Shown: positions 26,880 through 36,378, counted from the first letter of the stretch. The stretch is 64,000 bases of DNA from Clostridium hydrogenum (GCF_021432385.1 NZ_JAEACT010000004.1:496001-560000); one strand, 5' to 3'. The notes: generated from the sequence alone by a model not told the origin. A program made the numbers and translations.

Positions 26880-27125
26880 AGCGGTTGTCACACTAAATAA
26901 ATATTGCGAACTAAATCAAAGTACAGAGTACAAAGTACAAAGAAGGATGATTTACCTTTTCTTACGTCAGGTAAATCTTAAACTTAACTGTTGTTAGCTT
27001 CGCTGACAACAGTAATGACGCGATTGCGTAAGCAATCAAAAATAAGTTATAAGATTTTCTGTAGCTTTGCTACAGAAAATCATCCTTCTTTGTACTCTGT
27101 ACTTTATACTTTGTACTTTGGTTTA
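26880..27125. repeat. Heptamer-ended repeat, CAGAGTA variant
   Basis: Tandem CAGAGTA/CAAAGTA heptamers at 26928 and inverse copies ending at about 27122. Outer flank GCGGTTGTCACA resembles the GGCTGTTGCA end of 17868-18270. The core has the AGGTAAATCTTAAACTTAA and AAGATTTTCTGTAGC hairpin blocks. Confidence 0.8.
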
Positions 27126-27159
27126 ATGGTTCGCAATAATTTTATAATTTGAAGTAAGA

Positions 27160-27927
27160 TTACTTCTTCACAATTTCTTTTCTATAGCTAAATAATATAA
27201 ATCCAATGCAAGCTACCACACCTATGCAACTCATAAGCTGTGCAACCCTTATAGGTCCAAGCATTAAGCTATCTGTTCTAAGTCCTTCTATAAAAAATCT
27301 TCCTACAGAATATAAACCTATGTACAAGAAAAATACAATTCCTTTTTTATTGCACTTTCTTATTACAAACATTAATATTAAAAAAGTCACAAAATCCCAT
27401 AAAGATTCATATAAAAATGTTGGCTGATAGTATGTACCATCTATATACATTCCTGTTTGAATAAACTTAGGAAAGTGACTTATAAAAGCCTGACTTACAG
27501 GACCACCATGTGCTTCTTGATTAAAGAAGTTTCCCCATCTCCCCATTGCCTGGGCAATTATTATAGAAGGAGCAACTGTATCAACAGCTTTAAGGAAATC
27601 TACTTTTTTATGTCTACACATTATAAAAGCAGTTGTTATTCCAAAAATAAGTCCTCCGTGTATTGCAAGACCACCTTTTCTTATGTTAATCATATCTAAA
27701 ACATTTCCATTGTATGTGTTAAACTGAAAAATAACATAATACACTCTAGCTCCTATTACACCTATAACCAATGAAAGAAGTGCAATGTCTATTATAGTAT
27801 CATAATCGATGTCTCTAAACTTACAGTTAAAACTAGCAATAAAAAATCCCAAAAGTGCTCCAGTGGCTATTAATATACCATACCACTTAATACTAAATCC
27901 AAAAATTGAAAATGCAACTGAATTCAT
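27160..27927 (-). CDS. lgt: Prolipoprotein diacylglyceryl transferase
   Basis: A 255-residue integral membrane enzyme that transfers diacylglycerol from phosphatidylglycerol to the lipobox Cys of prolipoproteins. The Lgt signature is seen as GRWGNFFNQEAHGG (about residues 125-138), with the earlier GGLAIHGG (about 82-89) containing the essential His region, and about seven membrane segments. The start MNSVAFS is preferred because GGGAGTG precedes it; the frame continues 10 codons upstream without a site. The gene lies 36 bases downstream of cardiolipin synthase in the same direction. Confidence 0.95.
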   Translation of the reverse strand: MNSVAFSIFGFSIKWYGILIATGALLGFFIASFNCKFRDIDYDTIIDIALLSLVIGVIGARVYYVIFQFNTYNGNVLDMINIRKGGLAIHGGLIFGITTAFIMCRHKKVDFLKAVDTVAPSIIIAQAMGRWGNFFNQEAHGGPVSQAFISHFPKFIQTGMYIDGTYYQPTFLYESLWDFVTFLILMFVIRKCNKKGIVFFLYIGLYSVGRFFIEGLRTDSLMLGPIRVAQLMSCIGVVACIGFILFSYRKEIVKK

Positions 27928-27963
27928 TACTTCACTCCCTATTCTCTTCTTAATCACAATTTT

Positions 27964-29433
27964 TTATAATAAAGGCGAAAAAAGCCTGCTAAATCCCTCT
28001 AAAATTTTAGCTATTATGCCCCTTGACTTATATCTTTCAATTGTCATAACTTCTGAGTTTACCATATCCTCTTCAAAAATTTTCATACATCCTTTTGAAA
28101 ACTCGGTATTATAAATAAACACATTTATTTCAAAATCAAGTGAAAAGCTTCTTATATCCATATTTGCTGTACCAATTGAAGCTACTTTTCCATCTATAGC
28201 TATAGTTTTAGAATGTAGAAAACCTTTATACAAGTATACCTTAATACCATACTCAAGTAAATCTCTAATATATGAAGTCGTGGCATAATATACAAACTTC
28301 TTATCTGGTTTTAAAGGTATCATTACTCTTACATCAACTCCAGACATAGCTGATATTTTAATTGCTTCTAAAAATGAATCATCTGGTATAAAATATGGAG
28401 TTTGAATATAAACCCTATCCTTTGCAGAATTAATCATCTTAATGTATCCCATTTTTATCTGTTCGCCGCTAGAATCTGGACCACTTGCAACTACCTGCAT
28501 TCCTATATTACCTTTGCCACCTTTATTACTAAAAAATTTCTTTAACATGCTATCTTCATTTATACTTTCATCTTTTGCAGCATAATACCAATCCATCAAA
28601 AATCTTTCTTGTAGAAATGCAACAGCAGTACCTACAACCCTAAGATGAGTATCCCTCCACGGCCTAAGCTTCTTGCTTTTTCCTCTACTCATATATTCAT
28701 CACCTATATTTATTCCGCCAACGTACCCAATAGTTCCATCTATTATGACTATCTTACGGTGATTTCTATAGTTTATTCTACAATAAGTTCCAAAACTAAC
28801 TGGGAAAAATCTTGTAACCTTTCCACCAGCCTTCCTTAGTTTGTTAAACATTCTTGAAGGCGTATGAAAACTCCCTATGTGATCATACAGTACTCTTACC
28901 TTAACGCCCTCTTTAGCTTTTTTCGTAAGTGCATCTACAAGCTTTTTACCTATATCATCATTTTTAATAATAAAATATAAAATGTTTATTGTTTCCTTAG
29001 AATTTTCTATATCCCTTAGAAGTGAATCATATTTACTTTTTCCATCTGTAAATATATCAACATCATTATCCTGGGAATATATACTTCTACTTGAATTTAT
29101 GTTCATTTCTATAATATCTTTATACATTAACATATTTTTATCATTAAATACTTTATCATCATTTTTAAGTAAATACTTTTCCTCTATAAGCCACTTATTA
29201 TATAAAGCATCATAATCACCTTTTAACTTAAATATTCTTTTTTGATTAGGTCTTAAATTTCTACCAAAAGTAAAATACAACAAAAATCCAAGCACGGGAA
29301 TTAACGTAAGCACCAATATCCATACGGTAGCAGTTAGTGGTTTCTTTCTTTCAACGTAAATTGTAATTATAATTGACAAGAAATTAATAAAATAAATTAT
29401 ACCTACAGTAACAGGAATAGGTGAAATTTTCAT
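27964..29433 (-). CDS. cls: Cardiolipin synthase
   Basis: A 489-residue phospholipase D superfamily membrane enzyme that condenses two phosphatidylglycerol molecules. Two N-terminal membrane helices are followed by two HKD motifs: HRKIVIIDGTIGYVGG (about residues 224-239) and HSKTIAIDGKVASIGTAN (about 406-423). Full length for the Gram-positive Cls group. The start MKISPIP is behind AAGGAGGTG. It is the first gene of a probable operon with lgt; both act on phosphatidylglycerol in the membrane. Confidence 0.95.
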   Translation of the reverse strand: MKISPIPVTVGIIYFINFLSIIITIYVERKKPLTATVWILVLTLIPVLGFLLYFTFGRNLRPNQKRIFKLKGDYDALYNKWLIEEKYLLKNDDKVFNDKNMLMYKDIIEMNINSSRSIYSQDNDVDIFTDGKSKYDSLLRDIENSKETINILYFIIKNDDIGKKLVDALTKKAKEGVKVRVLYDHIGSFHTPSRMFNKLRKAGGKVTRFFPVSFGTYCRINYRNHRKIVIIDGTIGYVGGINIGDEYMSRGKSKKLRPWRDTHLRVVGTAVAFLQERFLMDWYYAAKDESINEDSMLKKFFSNKGGKGNIGMQVVASGPDSSGEQIKMGYIKMINSAKDRVYIQTPYFIPDDSFLEAIKISAMSGVDVRVMIPLKPDKKFVYYATTSYIRDLLEYGIKVYLYKGFLHSKTIAIDGKVASIGTANMDIRSFSLDFEINVFIYNTEFSKGCMKIFEEDMVNSEVMTIERYKSRGIIAKILEGFSRLFSPLL

Positions 29434-29705
29434 TACTACACCTCCTTTGAATATTGTTACCATTTCGCAATCGTATATAAAATTTTAACATAAAAATATT
29501 AAAATTACTAATATTATATATTACATCTATTGAAAATGTTACTATAAATAAATGCATTAATTTCTATTAAGGCATATTAAAAAAATAATAAATCCAAATT
29601 GTGAAATAGTTTTCTGTAATATGGCTAAAATTCATTTACACCAAATTACATAAATGATATTATAAACATTGAATATTATTTTTACATAACGAAGGAGTTT
29701 TTAAC

Positions 29706-31016
29706 ATGGAGTATATCGAAGTATTGTCTCCAGGTAAAAAATTAAGATTGCTAAGGAAGAAATATAAATTAAATCAAGAGCAACTTTCTGGTGACAAAAT
29801 AACTAGAAATCTAATAAGCGAAATTGAAACTGGTAAGGTAAAACTTACGAAAAATACTGCTGAAATAATACTCGACAATTTAAAAAGTCTTTCCCAAAAA
29901 TACAATTTTGATATTACCGAAACTGTTGATTATTTATTAGAAAGTGAATATTCTCAAGCAAGCAAAATATTAGATTCTCATATTAATGAACTAAAAAGTC
30001 TTTTTACTTATAAAAGTGAAAACTTCAATGAAGAACTAAAAAATGCCGAGGCTTTTTTAATAAAATGGGATATTAAAGAAAAAAAAATACAGCTATATGA
30101 AATTGTAGGTGATTATTTTTGCAGCAAAAATGATTATCATAGAGGTACATTATACTATGAAAAAGCCTTTAGTTTTATGGATAAGCTTAATTATACTCCA
30201 GAACTTCTGATTATTTTAAAAAAGTTATCAGGAGCATATGCATATATAAATAGACATTCTGAAAGTATTGAATGTGGAGAGTTTGCGCTTAATCACTTTC
30301 CTAGTATGCCAAAAAAATTTGCTGCAACATTTTTGTTTAACAATTCAATTTCGTTAAAAAAGCTTGGATTTTTTAAAAAAGCTATAACAAATTTTGAGGT
30401 TATAGAAACATTGCTTGACGAAGATGATGCAGACAAGCTTATTGAGGTTTGGAATACCAAGGGCACCTGTTTTATTCATCTAAATGAATATGAAAAAGCT
30501 CGCGATATATTTATCAACGTTTTTGAAACAGCATCTAAACAAGATAATATGGATACTATTGTAATATCATTACTAAATTTGGCGGAATGTTATTTCAATT
30601 TAGATGATAAAGAAAAAGTTCTTGAAAGCTTAAAAATTGCACTTAATAATTTACCTACTCTTATAAGAAGTAATAGTTGTTATCTTCCGGAAGTACACTT
30701 CCAACTTGGGAATATTTACAAAAGCATTAATGACTTAGAAAAAGCTGAGATGTACTACTTAGAAGCTTTAAAATTCACTAAAAAGCAAAATATTTCAATA
30801 ATGAGCAGGGATATATTAAAAAATTTAATTGATTTGTATTTGTCTTCTGATTCTATAGATAAAATAAATGATATAACAATCGAAGCTCTTTCTTTATCAA
30901 ATTCACAAGCAAAATTAGAAAACGATATTATGTATAAGTTAATTAATTTTTATAGTTTACACAATATGACTGATAAAATCAATGAATTATGCAGATTCGC
31001 CGCTAAATTCTATTAA
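29706..31016 (+). CDS. XRE-type helix-turn-helix regulator with TPR repeats
   Basis: A 436-residue cytoplasmic regulator. Residues about 8-65 are an XRE HTH (GKKLRLLRKKYKLNQEQLSG and RNLISEIETGKVKLT); the rest is a helical repeat array with TPR-like units (GTLYYEKAFSFMDKL, ARDIFINVFETA, AEMYYLEALKFTKKQ). This architecture is that of RRNPP-type and related regulators, some of which bind exported signalling peptides. No small peptide gene follows it: the next DNA is a hairpin repeat. It could instead sense a protein partner. GAAGGAG precedes the ATG. Confidence 0.85.
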   Translation: MEYIEVLSPGKKLRLLRKKYKLNQEQLSGDKITRNLISEIETGKVKLTKNTAEIILDNLKSLSQKYNFDITETVDYLLESEYSQASKILDSHINELKSLFTYKSENFNEELKNAEAFLIKWDIKEKKIQLYEIVGDYFCSKNDYHRGTLYYEKAFSFMDKLNYTPELLIILKKLSGAYAYINRHSESIECGEFALNHFPSMPKKFAATFLFNNSISLKKLGFFKKAITNFEVIETLLDEDDADKLIEVWNTKGTCFIHLNEYEKARDIFINVFETASKQDNMDTIVISLLNLAECYFNLDDKEKVLESLKIALNNLPTLIRSNSCYLPEVHFQLGNIYKSINDLEKAEMYYLEALKFTKKQNISIMSRDILKNLIDLYLSSDSIDKINDITIEALSLSNSQAKLENDIMYKLINFYSLHNMTDKINELCRFAAKFY

Positions 31017-31021
31017 AATAA

Positions 31022-31138
31022 TGCGAAGTAAGGGGATTCTGGAACATTAAATAGCATCAATAAATCTAAGGGAAATATTCTTGAAATACTTAGATTTATT
31101 AATTTTATTTAATATCCTAAGATACACTTACCTCGCAT
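31022..31138. repeat. Hairpin element with TGCGAAGTAAG / CTTACCTCGCA ends
   Basis: Long inverted repeat between convergent genes: ends ATGCGAAGTAAGGGGAT and TACACTTACCTCGCAT, inner arms AATAAATCTAAG/CTTAGATTTATTAA. It could act as a bidirectional 3' hairpin. Its right end encodes the last residues of the GNAT protein. Confidence 0.8.
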
Positions 31139-31634
31139 TTTTAGGTCCTGTTAATTCTAGTTCATAGAAAACAAGATCTAACCATTTTCCAAATTTAAAG
31201 CCTGATTTTTTTATCGTTCCAGAATACTCAAAGCCAAACTTTTTATGCAATTCTATGCTGCCCTTATTTTCTGAATCAATTGCCGCTACCATGATTTTAT
31301 ATTCCATCTTGTCAGCAATTTTAATTAATTCCTCCAGTAATTTTTTGCCTATGCCTTTTTTTCTATAATCCTTATGTACATATACTGAATGCTCCAAAGA
31401 ATACTTAAATGCAGGATAAGCTCTAAACTGCTCAAAGGTAGCAAACCCAACTACCTTATTTTCTTCTTCAAATACAAGTATTGGATGACCATTTTCTTTT
31501 CTCTCATTATACCAATTTTTTCTTTCTTCAATATTATGAGGTTCATAAGCATATATTGCCGTAGTATTAATTATTGCATCATTGTAAATTTCCAAGATTC
31601 CCATCAAATCATTTTCTGTTGCTTCACGTATCAT
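31128..31634 (-). CDS. GNAT-family N-acetyltransferase, phosphinothricin acetyltransferase-like
   Basis: A 168-residue acetyl-CoA-dependent acetyltransferase. The N-terminal IREATENDLMGILEIYNDAI and the acetyl-CoA pocket YRKKGIGKKLLEELI (about residues 94-108), then AAIDSENKGSIELHKKFGF, match the Pat/YwnH group, which acetylates amino groups of amino-acid analogues such as methionine sulfoximine. The true substrate is unknown. The last four or so residues (KNAR) fall within the hairpin repeat at 31022-31138, so the C-terminus has been reshaped by the repeat. Confidence 0.87.
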   Translation of the reverse strand: MIREATENDLMGILEIYNDAIINTTAIYAYEPHNIEERKNWYNERKENGHPILVFEEENKVVGFATFEQFRAYPAFKYSLEHSVYVHKDYRKKGIGKKLLEELIKIADKMEYKIMVAAIDSENKGSIELHKKFGFEYSGTIKKSGFKFGKWLDLVFYELELTGPKNAR

Positions 31635-31698
31635 GATAAATTGCCCCCCCCCATTAATTTTTTTATTTAAAATACTTAACCATTATGAACCATTTTTC

Positions 31699-31903
31699 AG
31701 AGTACGGAGTACAGATGACAGAGTACAGTTAAGGATGATTTACCTTTCCTTACGTCAGGTAAATCTTAAACTTAAATATTGCTCAGCTTAGCTGAGCAGC
31801 ATATATGGCGCTATTGCGTAAGCAATCAAAAATAAGCTTTAAGATTTTTCGTAGCGACAGCGGAAAAAAATCTTCCTTCACTCTACTCTCTACTCTTTAC
31901 TCT
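31699..31903. repeat. Heptamer-ended repeat, CAGAGTA variant
   Basis: Left CAGAGTA heptamers, core with GGTAAATCTTAAACTTAA and the GCGCTATTGCGTAAGCAATC block, right inverse heptamers. Lies upstream of the GNAT gene. Confidence 0.8.
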
Positions 31904-31952
31904 AATTTAATAGTTCGTAATAATGCTGCAAAATTCAATTTTATACTATATT

Positions 31953-31990
31953 CAAAAAAATTGCACATCCCCCTAAAGGTTTGTGCAATT
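31953..31990 (-). terminator. Intrinsic terminator of the ECF S-component gene
   Basis: Minus-strand stem AATTGCACA / TGTGCAATT with a 14-base loop, followed by seven T, 13 bases after the stop codon. Confidence 0.87.
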
Positions 31991-32002
31991 ATAATCTAAA
32001 TT

Positions 32003-32590
32003 TTATTTTCTTATCTTTTTTATAGCTAATATAATTGGCACTGTTATAACAACTGCAACAACAGCTTCTATAGAACCATTAAGTCCTGCTATACCAAATA
32101 TTGCCTTTGCAGCACCACTCACACTTATTTTTACAGCCTTCGCATAGCTTTCAGCATATAAGAAATAAATCATTGAAAGAACTCCAACAGTGTTTGTAAG
32201 TGTTCCAATTATCGCCGCTGCACCAATCCTAACTGGTTCGTTAAACTTTTTAAGTAATGCATAAGAATAATAAGCAGTAATTCCTATAAGCACCCTTGGC
32301 AAAATTGCAACTAATGGATTCATAAAAGCAAATGAAAGCACACTAGGTGTCATAATGTTTTGGATCATGCTAAATATTCCAAACATAAGTCCTACTAAAA
32401 CTCCAACTATAGGTCCTTCTAGAACTGCACCTATAATTACTGGAATATGCATAATTGTTGCATGAGCAATTGGAAATGGTATAAATCCATAGCCAGTAAG
32501 CCCTAGGGCCATTGAAATTCCAGAAAGAAGTCCAACAACTGTTAGCTGTCTTGTCTCAAATCTTGTTTTGGTTAATGAATTTTTATTCAA
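32003..32590 (-). CDS. ECF transporter substrate-binding (S) component
   Basis: A 195-residue membrane protein with about six helices. The segments IPFPIAHATIMHIPVIIGA (about residues 36-54) and GPIVGVLVGLMFGIFS (about 58-73) are typical of vitamin-binding S components of energy-coupling factor transporters, closest in feel to the group called pantothenate-type. It would work with shared EcfA/A'/T proteins encoded elsewhere. The start is a TTG behind GGAGGG, with no better ATG. A leader of about 120 bases with a strong hairpin precedes it. Substrate uncertain. Confidence 0.85.
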   Translation of the reverse strand: MNKNSLTKTRFETRQLTVVGLLSGISMALGLTGYGFIPFPIAHATIMHIPVIIGAVLEGPIVGVLVGLMFGIFSMIQNIMTPSVLSFAFMNPLVAILPRVLIGITAYYSYALLKKFNEPVRIGAAAIIGTLTNTVGVLSMIYFLYAESYAKAVKISVSGAAKAIFGIAGLNGSIEAVVAVVITVPIILAIKKIRK

Positions 32591-32644
32591 TTTTTCCCTC
32601 CGTTCTCATTCCACTTAAGGATATAAGTCGAATAATATATTGAT

Positions 32645-32700
32645 TTTTGTGTATGCTTAAAATGTAGTTTCCTAAGAATACCGCTTTATTTAAGCATAGT
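32645..32700 (-). promoter_or_regulatory. Leader hairpin upstream of the S-component gene
   Basis: Minus-strand TATGCTTAAA and TTTTAAGCATA pair to close a loop containing GCGGTATTCTTAGGAAACTAC. The leader runs from a promoter at 32715-32743 to the TTG start. S-component genes are often riboswitch controlled, but I could not match this to a known class. Confidence 0.4.
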
Positions 32701-32714
32701 ATTTTTTCTAAATC

Positions 32715-32743
32715 ATTATACCATATCAAATAATCATCTACAA
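32715..32743 (-). promoter_or_regulatory. Promoter of the S-component gene
   Basis: Minus strand TTGTAG, 17-base spacer, TGGTATAAT extended -10. Confidence 0.65.
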
Positions 32744-32769
32744 CGGCAATATTAAGGCATATTTGGCAT

Positions 32770-34227
32770 TTATAATTTTGCTAAATAATAAAGTGTTCTA
32801 ACCCCAGCACCTGTTCCACCAATAGAATAATAATCTTTTTCACTGTCTCTCCAAGCTGTTCCTGCTATATCAAGATGAAGCCATGGTTTATCGCCTACAA
32901 ATTCACCTATAAAGAGACCTGCTGTTATTGTTCCTGCAAATTTTCCACCTATGTTTTTAAGATCTGCTATATTGGATTTTATAAGTTCTTTGTATTCATC
33001 GAAAGCAGGAAGCATCCATACTTTTTCACCGGATTTATAAGAAGCTTCTTCTAGCTTTCCGTAAAATTCTTTATTATTTGTAACAACCGCTGTAGTTGTT
33101 ATTCCCAGTGCAGATAAAGCTGCTCCAGTAAGAGTTGCTATGTCAACTACCTTTGTTACCTTTTCCTTTGAAATAGTATAATAAACAGCATCTGCGAGCG
33201 TAAGTCTTCCCTCTGCATCAGTATTGATAACTTCAATTGTCTTTCCACCCATAGAACCAATAATATCGCCAGGCTTATATGATCCCCCAGAAATTAAGTT
33301 TTCACAAGCTGCAATTACTGCTACAACATTTACTTTAAGCTTCATTTTTGCTATTGCACTCATAGCTCCTATAACGGCTGCGCCGCCGCCCATATCTGAC
33401 TTCATTGTTGACATTCCATCACTAGTTTTTATAGAATATCCACCAGCATCATAAGTAAGTCCTTTTCCCACTAAACCCAATACTTGCCTATTATCCTTAT
33501 CGCCAGAATATCTCATTACAATAAGCCTTGGAGGATTTTCTGAACCTAATGACACTGCTAAAAAAGCTTTCATATCAAGTTCTTTAATTTTAGCCTTATC
33601 AAATACGTCTACTTCAAAACCATATTTCTTCCCTGCATCACTAGCTGCTTTTGCAAGAACCTTTGGTGTCATAATATTTGCTGGTTCATTTACAAGAGTT
33701 CTTGCAAGTAGAGTTGCTTCAACTAATACAGAGGCTTCGTCAATATAACCTTTAACCTCTTCAAGCTTTTCCAAAGGCACATTACCTATGCAAAGCTCCA
33801 TATCCTTTTCAACTTTTTTATCACTCTTGTACTTATCAAATTTGTATGCAGCAAAGCCAGTTCCTTCTATTACAGCATTTATAGCTTCTGCATAAGCCAG
33901 GCCATCTACATTAAAGTTATTTATAAATATTTTTTGTGCCTTAAATTCTCTACATTTCTTAATCACTTTTGAAAATGCAACTCTTATTTTTTCACCTGTT
34001 ATTTCCTTTTCCTTGCCGAGTCCTACAAATATTATATTTTCATATTTATCATCTTTTAAAGAAGATAAGTTAAAAATTTCACCTATTTCCCCCTTAAATT
34101 TTTTAGTATCAAATAAATATTTAATTGTGTTTTCAAATCCCTCTGATTTTTCAAAGTTTTTCTGTATTACTGGGACTATAACAACATCTGATGCTCCAAT
34201 TTCAATAGTATTTACTGAAAATTTCAT
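32770..34227 (-). CDS. pepA: Leucyl aminopeptidase, M17 family
   Basis: A 485-residue cytosolic two-metal aminopeptidase that removes N-terminal residues from peptides. The M17 signature NTDAEGRL (about residues 336-343) and the metal-binding GLVGKGLTYDAGGYSIK stretch (about 252-268) are present; the C-terminal catalytic half is complete and the N-terminal half is of usual length. It usually forms hexamers. The ATG is preceded by a weak GGGGGA site. The gene has a separate repeat-bearing upstream region and is followed 180 bases on by the S-component gene. Confidence 0.95.
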   Translation of the reverse strand: MKFSVNTIEIGASDVVIVPVIQKNFEKSEGFENTIKYLFDTKKFKGEIGEIFNLSSLKDDKYENIIFVGLGKEKEITGEKIRVAFSKVIKKCREFKAQKIFINNFNVDGLAYAEAINAVIEGTGFAAYKFDKYKSDKKVEKDMELCIGNVPLEKLEEVKGYIDEASVLVEATLLARTLVNEPANIMTPKVLAKAASDAGKKYGFEVDVFDKAKIKELDMKAFLAVSLGSENPPRLIVMRYSGDKDNRQVLGLVGKGLTYDAGGYSIKTSDGMSTMKSDMGGGAAVIGAMSAIAKMKLKVNVVAVIAACENLISGGSYKPGDIIGSMGGKTIEVINTDAEGRLTLADAVYYTISKEKVTKVVDIATLTGAALSALGITTTAVVTNNKEFYGKLEEASYKSGEKVWMLPAFDEYKELIKSNIADLKNIGGKFAGTITAGLFIGEFVGDKPWLHLDIAGTAWRDSEKDYYSIGGTGAGVRTLYYLAKL

Positions 34228-34266
34228 TTATTTTCCCCCTTACATCTTATAACTATTTTTTATTAG

Positions 34267-34370
34267 TATAGATAAACCAGTTCAACTATTGAAATTTGTT
34301 TGCACCATAATGCCCAGGAGACGGCATTTTGGTACAAATAAATTTCAAGTTTCAAGGTGGTTTATCTTTA
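34267..34370. repeat. About 100-bp palindromic repeat
   Basis: AGATAAACCAGTTCAACTA at the left and GGTGGTTTATCT at the right, with inner pairs GAAATTTGTTTGCACC/GGTACAAATAAATTTC and TGCC/GGCA. Lies between the histidine kinase 3' end and pepA. Confidence 0.88.
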
Positions 34371-34432
34371 TTTCTTCTTATTAGTATTATTACACATTTC
34401 ATAAACAATAATCAATATTGTTTAATAATTTT

Positions 34433-35671
34433 TTAATACTTTAAAAGTGTAATGGTAAACATTGTTCCCTTGCCTATTTCGCTTTTAGCTTCAATTACTC
34501 CATTATGCGCCTCAACAATAGACTTTGAAAGAGCCAAACCTATGCCAACCGAATCACTTTTTGAGTTTTGAGCCTTATAAAACCTTTTAAATATGTTTGG
34601 CAAATCTTTTTTGCTTATGCCATCACCTGTATCAGCAATTTCTATTCTCACATAAACCGGTGTTTCTACAAGCATAATATTTATACTACCACCTAACTTA
34701 GTATGTTCTATTCCGTTTTTAATTATGTTAATAAGTGCTTCTTCAAACCATTCTTTATCGTGCAAAAAATTTATTTGTTCTTCTCCATTAAATTTAATTT
34801 TTATTTTTGCCTCCTCAGCTTTTTCCACAATAGCATCAATAGAGTTTTCTATAGTTTCATTTAAGCTTGTATTTTCTTTTGAAAACTCAATAGCCTTAGC
34901 ATCTAGTCTAGCTAATTTTAATATACTTTTTATAAGCCAATTCATTCTGTACAGCTGTTTTTTATTGTTCTCTAAGAAAGTATTCCTTTTATCCTTCGAA
35001 AGCTCTTTGGTAGTTAAAATGTCATTGTATAAAATCATTGAAGAAATTGGAGTTTTTAATTGATGAGATATATCTGATAATAAATCTACTAGAAATTGTT
35101 TTTCCTTTTTTAAATCCTCTATATTACTTCGAATTATACCTCTCATAGAATTAAAAGAAATTGCAAGCTTTGAAAAATCACCTTCCGAATCCTCCGGGAT
35201 TGAGATATCATATTCTCCTTCTATTACTTTTTTTGCAGCTAGAGTAATTTGTCTTATTCCTTTATAAAAGTAAGTACACTGCAAATAGTTGAGAATAAAA
35301 AACACCACCGCCATAACTAAAAATATAGCAATAATATAATAAGTATTTCTTAAAATAGTTTCATTTACATATGGGAACAAATCATCCTGCAAATCATCTG
35401 TAAGACCATATTCCCTTAGAATTTTTATTCCATCACGAGCTTCCTTATCCGAAACCTTTTTTGTTACCTCTGGTACTATTTCTTTTAATAATTCTGGATT
35501 TTTTTCATCTATTTTTGTAGTTACCACCCCAAGTGTTCTTATATATCCTTTTTTTAAATTATCAGTGTTTATCTTCGTCACAGTTAAAGTACCAAGTAAA
35601 AATATAAAATTTATACAAAGAAGCACTATTGAGCTTTTCTTTATTTCTGGATTTACAAAATATCCTTCCAT
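34433..35671 (-). CDS. Sensor histidine kinase
   Basis: A 412-residue membrane kinase. Two membrane segments (about residues 13-31 and 113-133) flank an outside domain of about 80 residues, then HAMP (about 134-188), HisKA with phospho-acceptor His in SDISHQLKTPISS (about 201-213) and the HATPase domain with N box NIIKNGIEH, G1 ADTGDGIS and G2 GIGLALS. It phosphorylates the response regulator encoded just upstream (gap of one base). The sizeable sensor loop sets it apart from intramembrane BceS kinases. Linked to the FtsX-type ABC transporter further upstream. Confidence 0.93.
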   Translation of the reverse strand: MEGYFVNPEIKKSSIVLLCINFIFLLGTLTVTKINTDNLKKGYIRTLGVVTTKIDEKNPELLKEIVPEVTKKVSDKEARDGIKILREYGLTDDLQDDLFPYVNETILRNTYYIIAIFLVMAVVFFILNYLQCTYFYKGIRQITLAAKKVIEGEYDISIPEDSEGDFSKLAISFNSMRGIIRSNIEDLKKEKQFLVDLLSDISHQLKTPISSMILYNDILTTKELSKDKRNTFLENNKKQLYRMNWLIKSILKLARLDAKAIEFSKENTSLNETIENSIDAIVEKAEEAKIKIKFNGEEQINFLHDKEWFEEALINIIKNGIEHTKLGGSINIMLVETPVYVRIEIADTGDGISKKDLPNIFKRFYKAQNSKSDSVGIGLALSKSIVEAHNGVIEAKSEIGKGTMFTITLLKY

Positions 35672-35672
35672 A

Positions 35673-36374
35673 TTATTTCTCCTTTAAAACAGGCTTGTTC
35701 CACATATATCCAAGTCCTCTTTTTGTTATTATATATTTAGGTTTTTTATCGTCTTCTTCTATCTTTTCTCTAATCCTCTTAATATAAACAGAAAGCGTAT
35801 TTTCATCAAAGAAAACCTCATCATCTTCCGTAAGCTCTTTTAATATTTCACTTCTTTTAAGAAGAACACCAGACTTATTCATAAATATCAAAAGCAATTT
35901 ATACTCCTGTGCTGTAAGTACAACTTTATTTTCTCCTTTAGTAACAACAGCTGTTGCTGTATCTACCTTTACATCACCACTTACAAGCCTTGTGCCTATG
36001 TCATGATTTTTTTTATTTCTTCTTATTAGCACTTTTATCCTAGACAAAAATTCTCTCACACCAAAAGGCTTTGTCATATAATCATCGCCGCCAATTTCAA
36101 GTCCAAGTACTATATTTACCTCTTCATCTAAGGCTGTGAGAAACATTATTGGAATTTCACTTTTAGCTCTTATGGATTTACACAAATCATATCCGCTTCC
36201 ATCTGGTAAATTTACATCCAAAATAATTAAATCTAAGGCTTCAGTTTCAAATATTCTTTTACCTTCTTCTAAGGTTCCTGCTCTAAAAACCTTGTAGCCT
36301 TCTTCCTCCAAAGTAAACTCAATTCCCATTGCAAGAGACTCATCATCCTCTACTAATAATATTCTAAACATCAT
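35673..36374 (-). CDS. OmpR-family response regulator
   Basis: A 233-residue DNA-binding regulator. The receiver domain (1-120) has the acidic pair EDD near residue 10, phospho-acceptor Asp in IILDVNLPDGSG (about 55) and Lys in TKPFG (about 104); the C-terminal winged helix (about 130-230) ends with ITKRGLGYMW. It likely controls the ABC transporter genes upstream. It is followed immediately by the cognate kinase. A heptamer-ended repeat fills the region before it, so whether it is read through from the permease gene is unclear. Confidence 0.94.
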   Translation of the reverse strand: MMFRILLVEDDESLAMGIEFTLEEEGYKVFRAGTLEEGKRIFETEALDLIILDVNLPDGSGYDLCKSIRAKSEIPIMFLTALDEEVNIVLGLEIGGDDYMTKPFGVREFLSRIKVLIRRNKKNHDIGTRLVSGDVKVDTATAVVTKGENKVVLTAQEYKLLLIFMNKSGVLLKRSEILKELTEDDEVFFDENTLSVYIKRIREKIEEDDKKPKYIITKRGLGYMWNKPVLKEK

Positions 36375-36378
36375 AATT

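Noticed and set aside
31017..31137. Signalling-peptide gene downstream of the XRE-TPR regulator
   Set aside because: Only a hairpin repeat is present; no short frame with signal sequence and ribosome site was found before the convergent GNAT gene.
32645..32700. preQ1 or THF riboswitch before the S-component gene
   Set aside because: Neither the preQ1 core nor the THF consensus is present by eye; left as an unassigned leader hairpin.
34725..35063. 112-codon open frame on the plus strand
   Set aside because: Lies wholly antisense to the histidine kinase gene, lacks a ribosome site and reads as low-complexity hydrophobic sequence.
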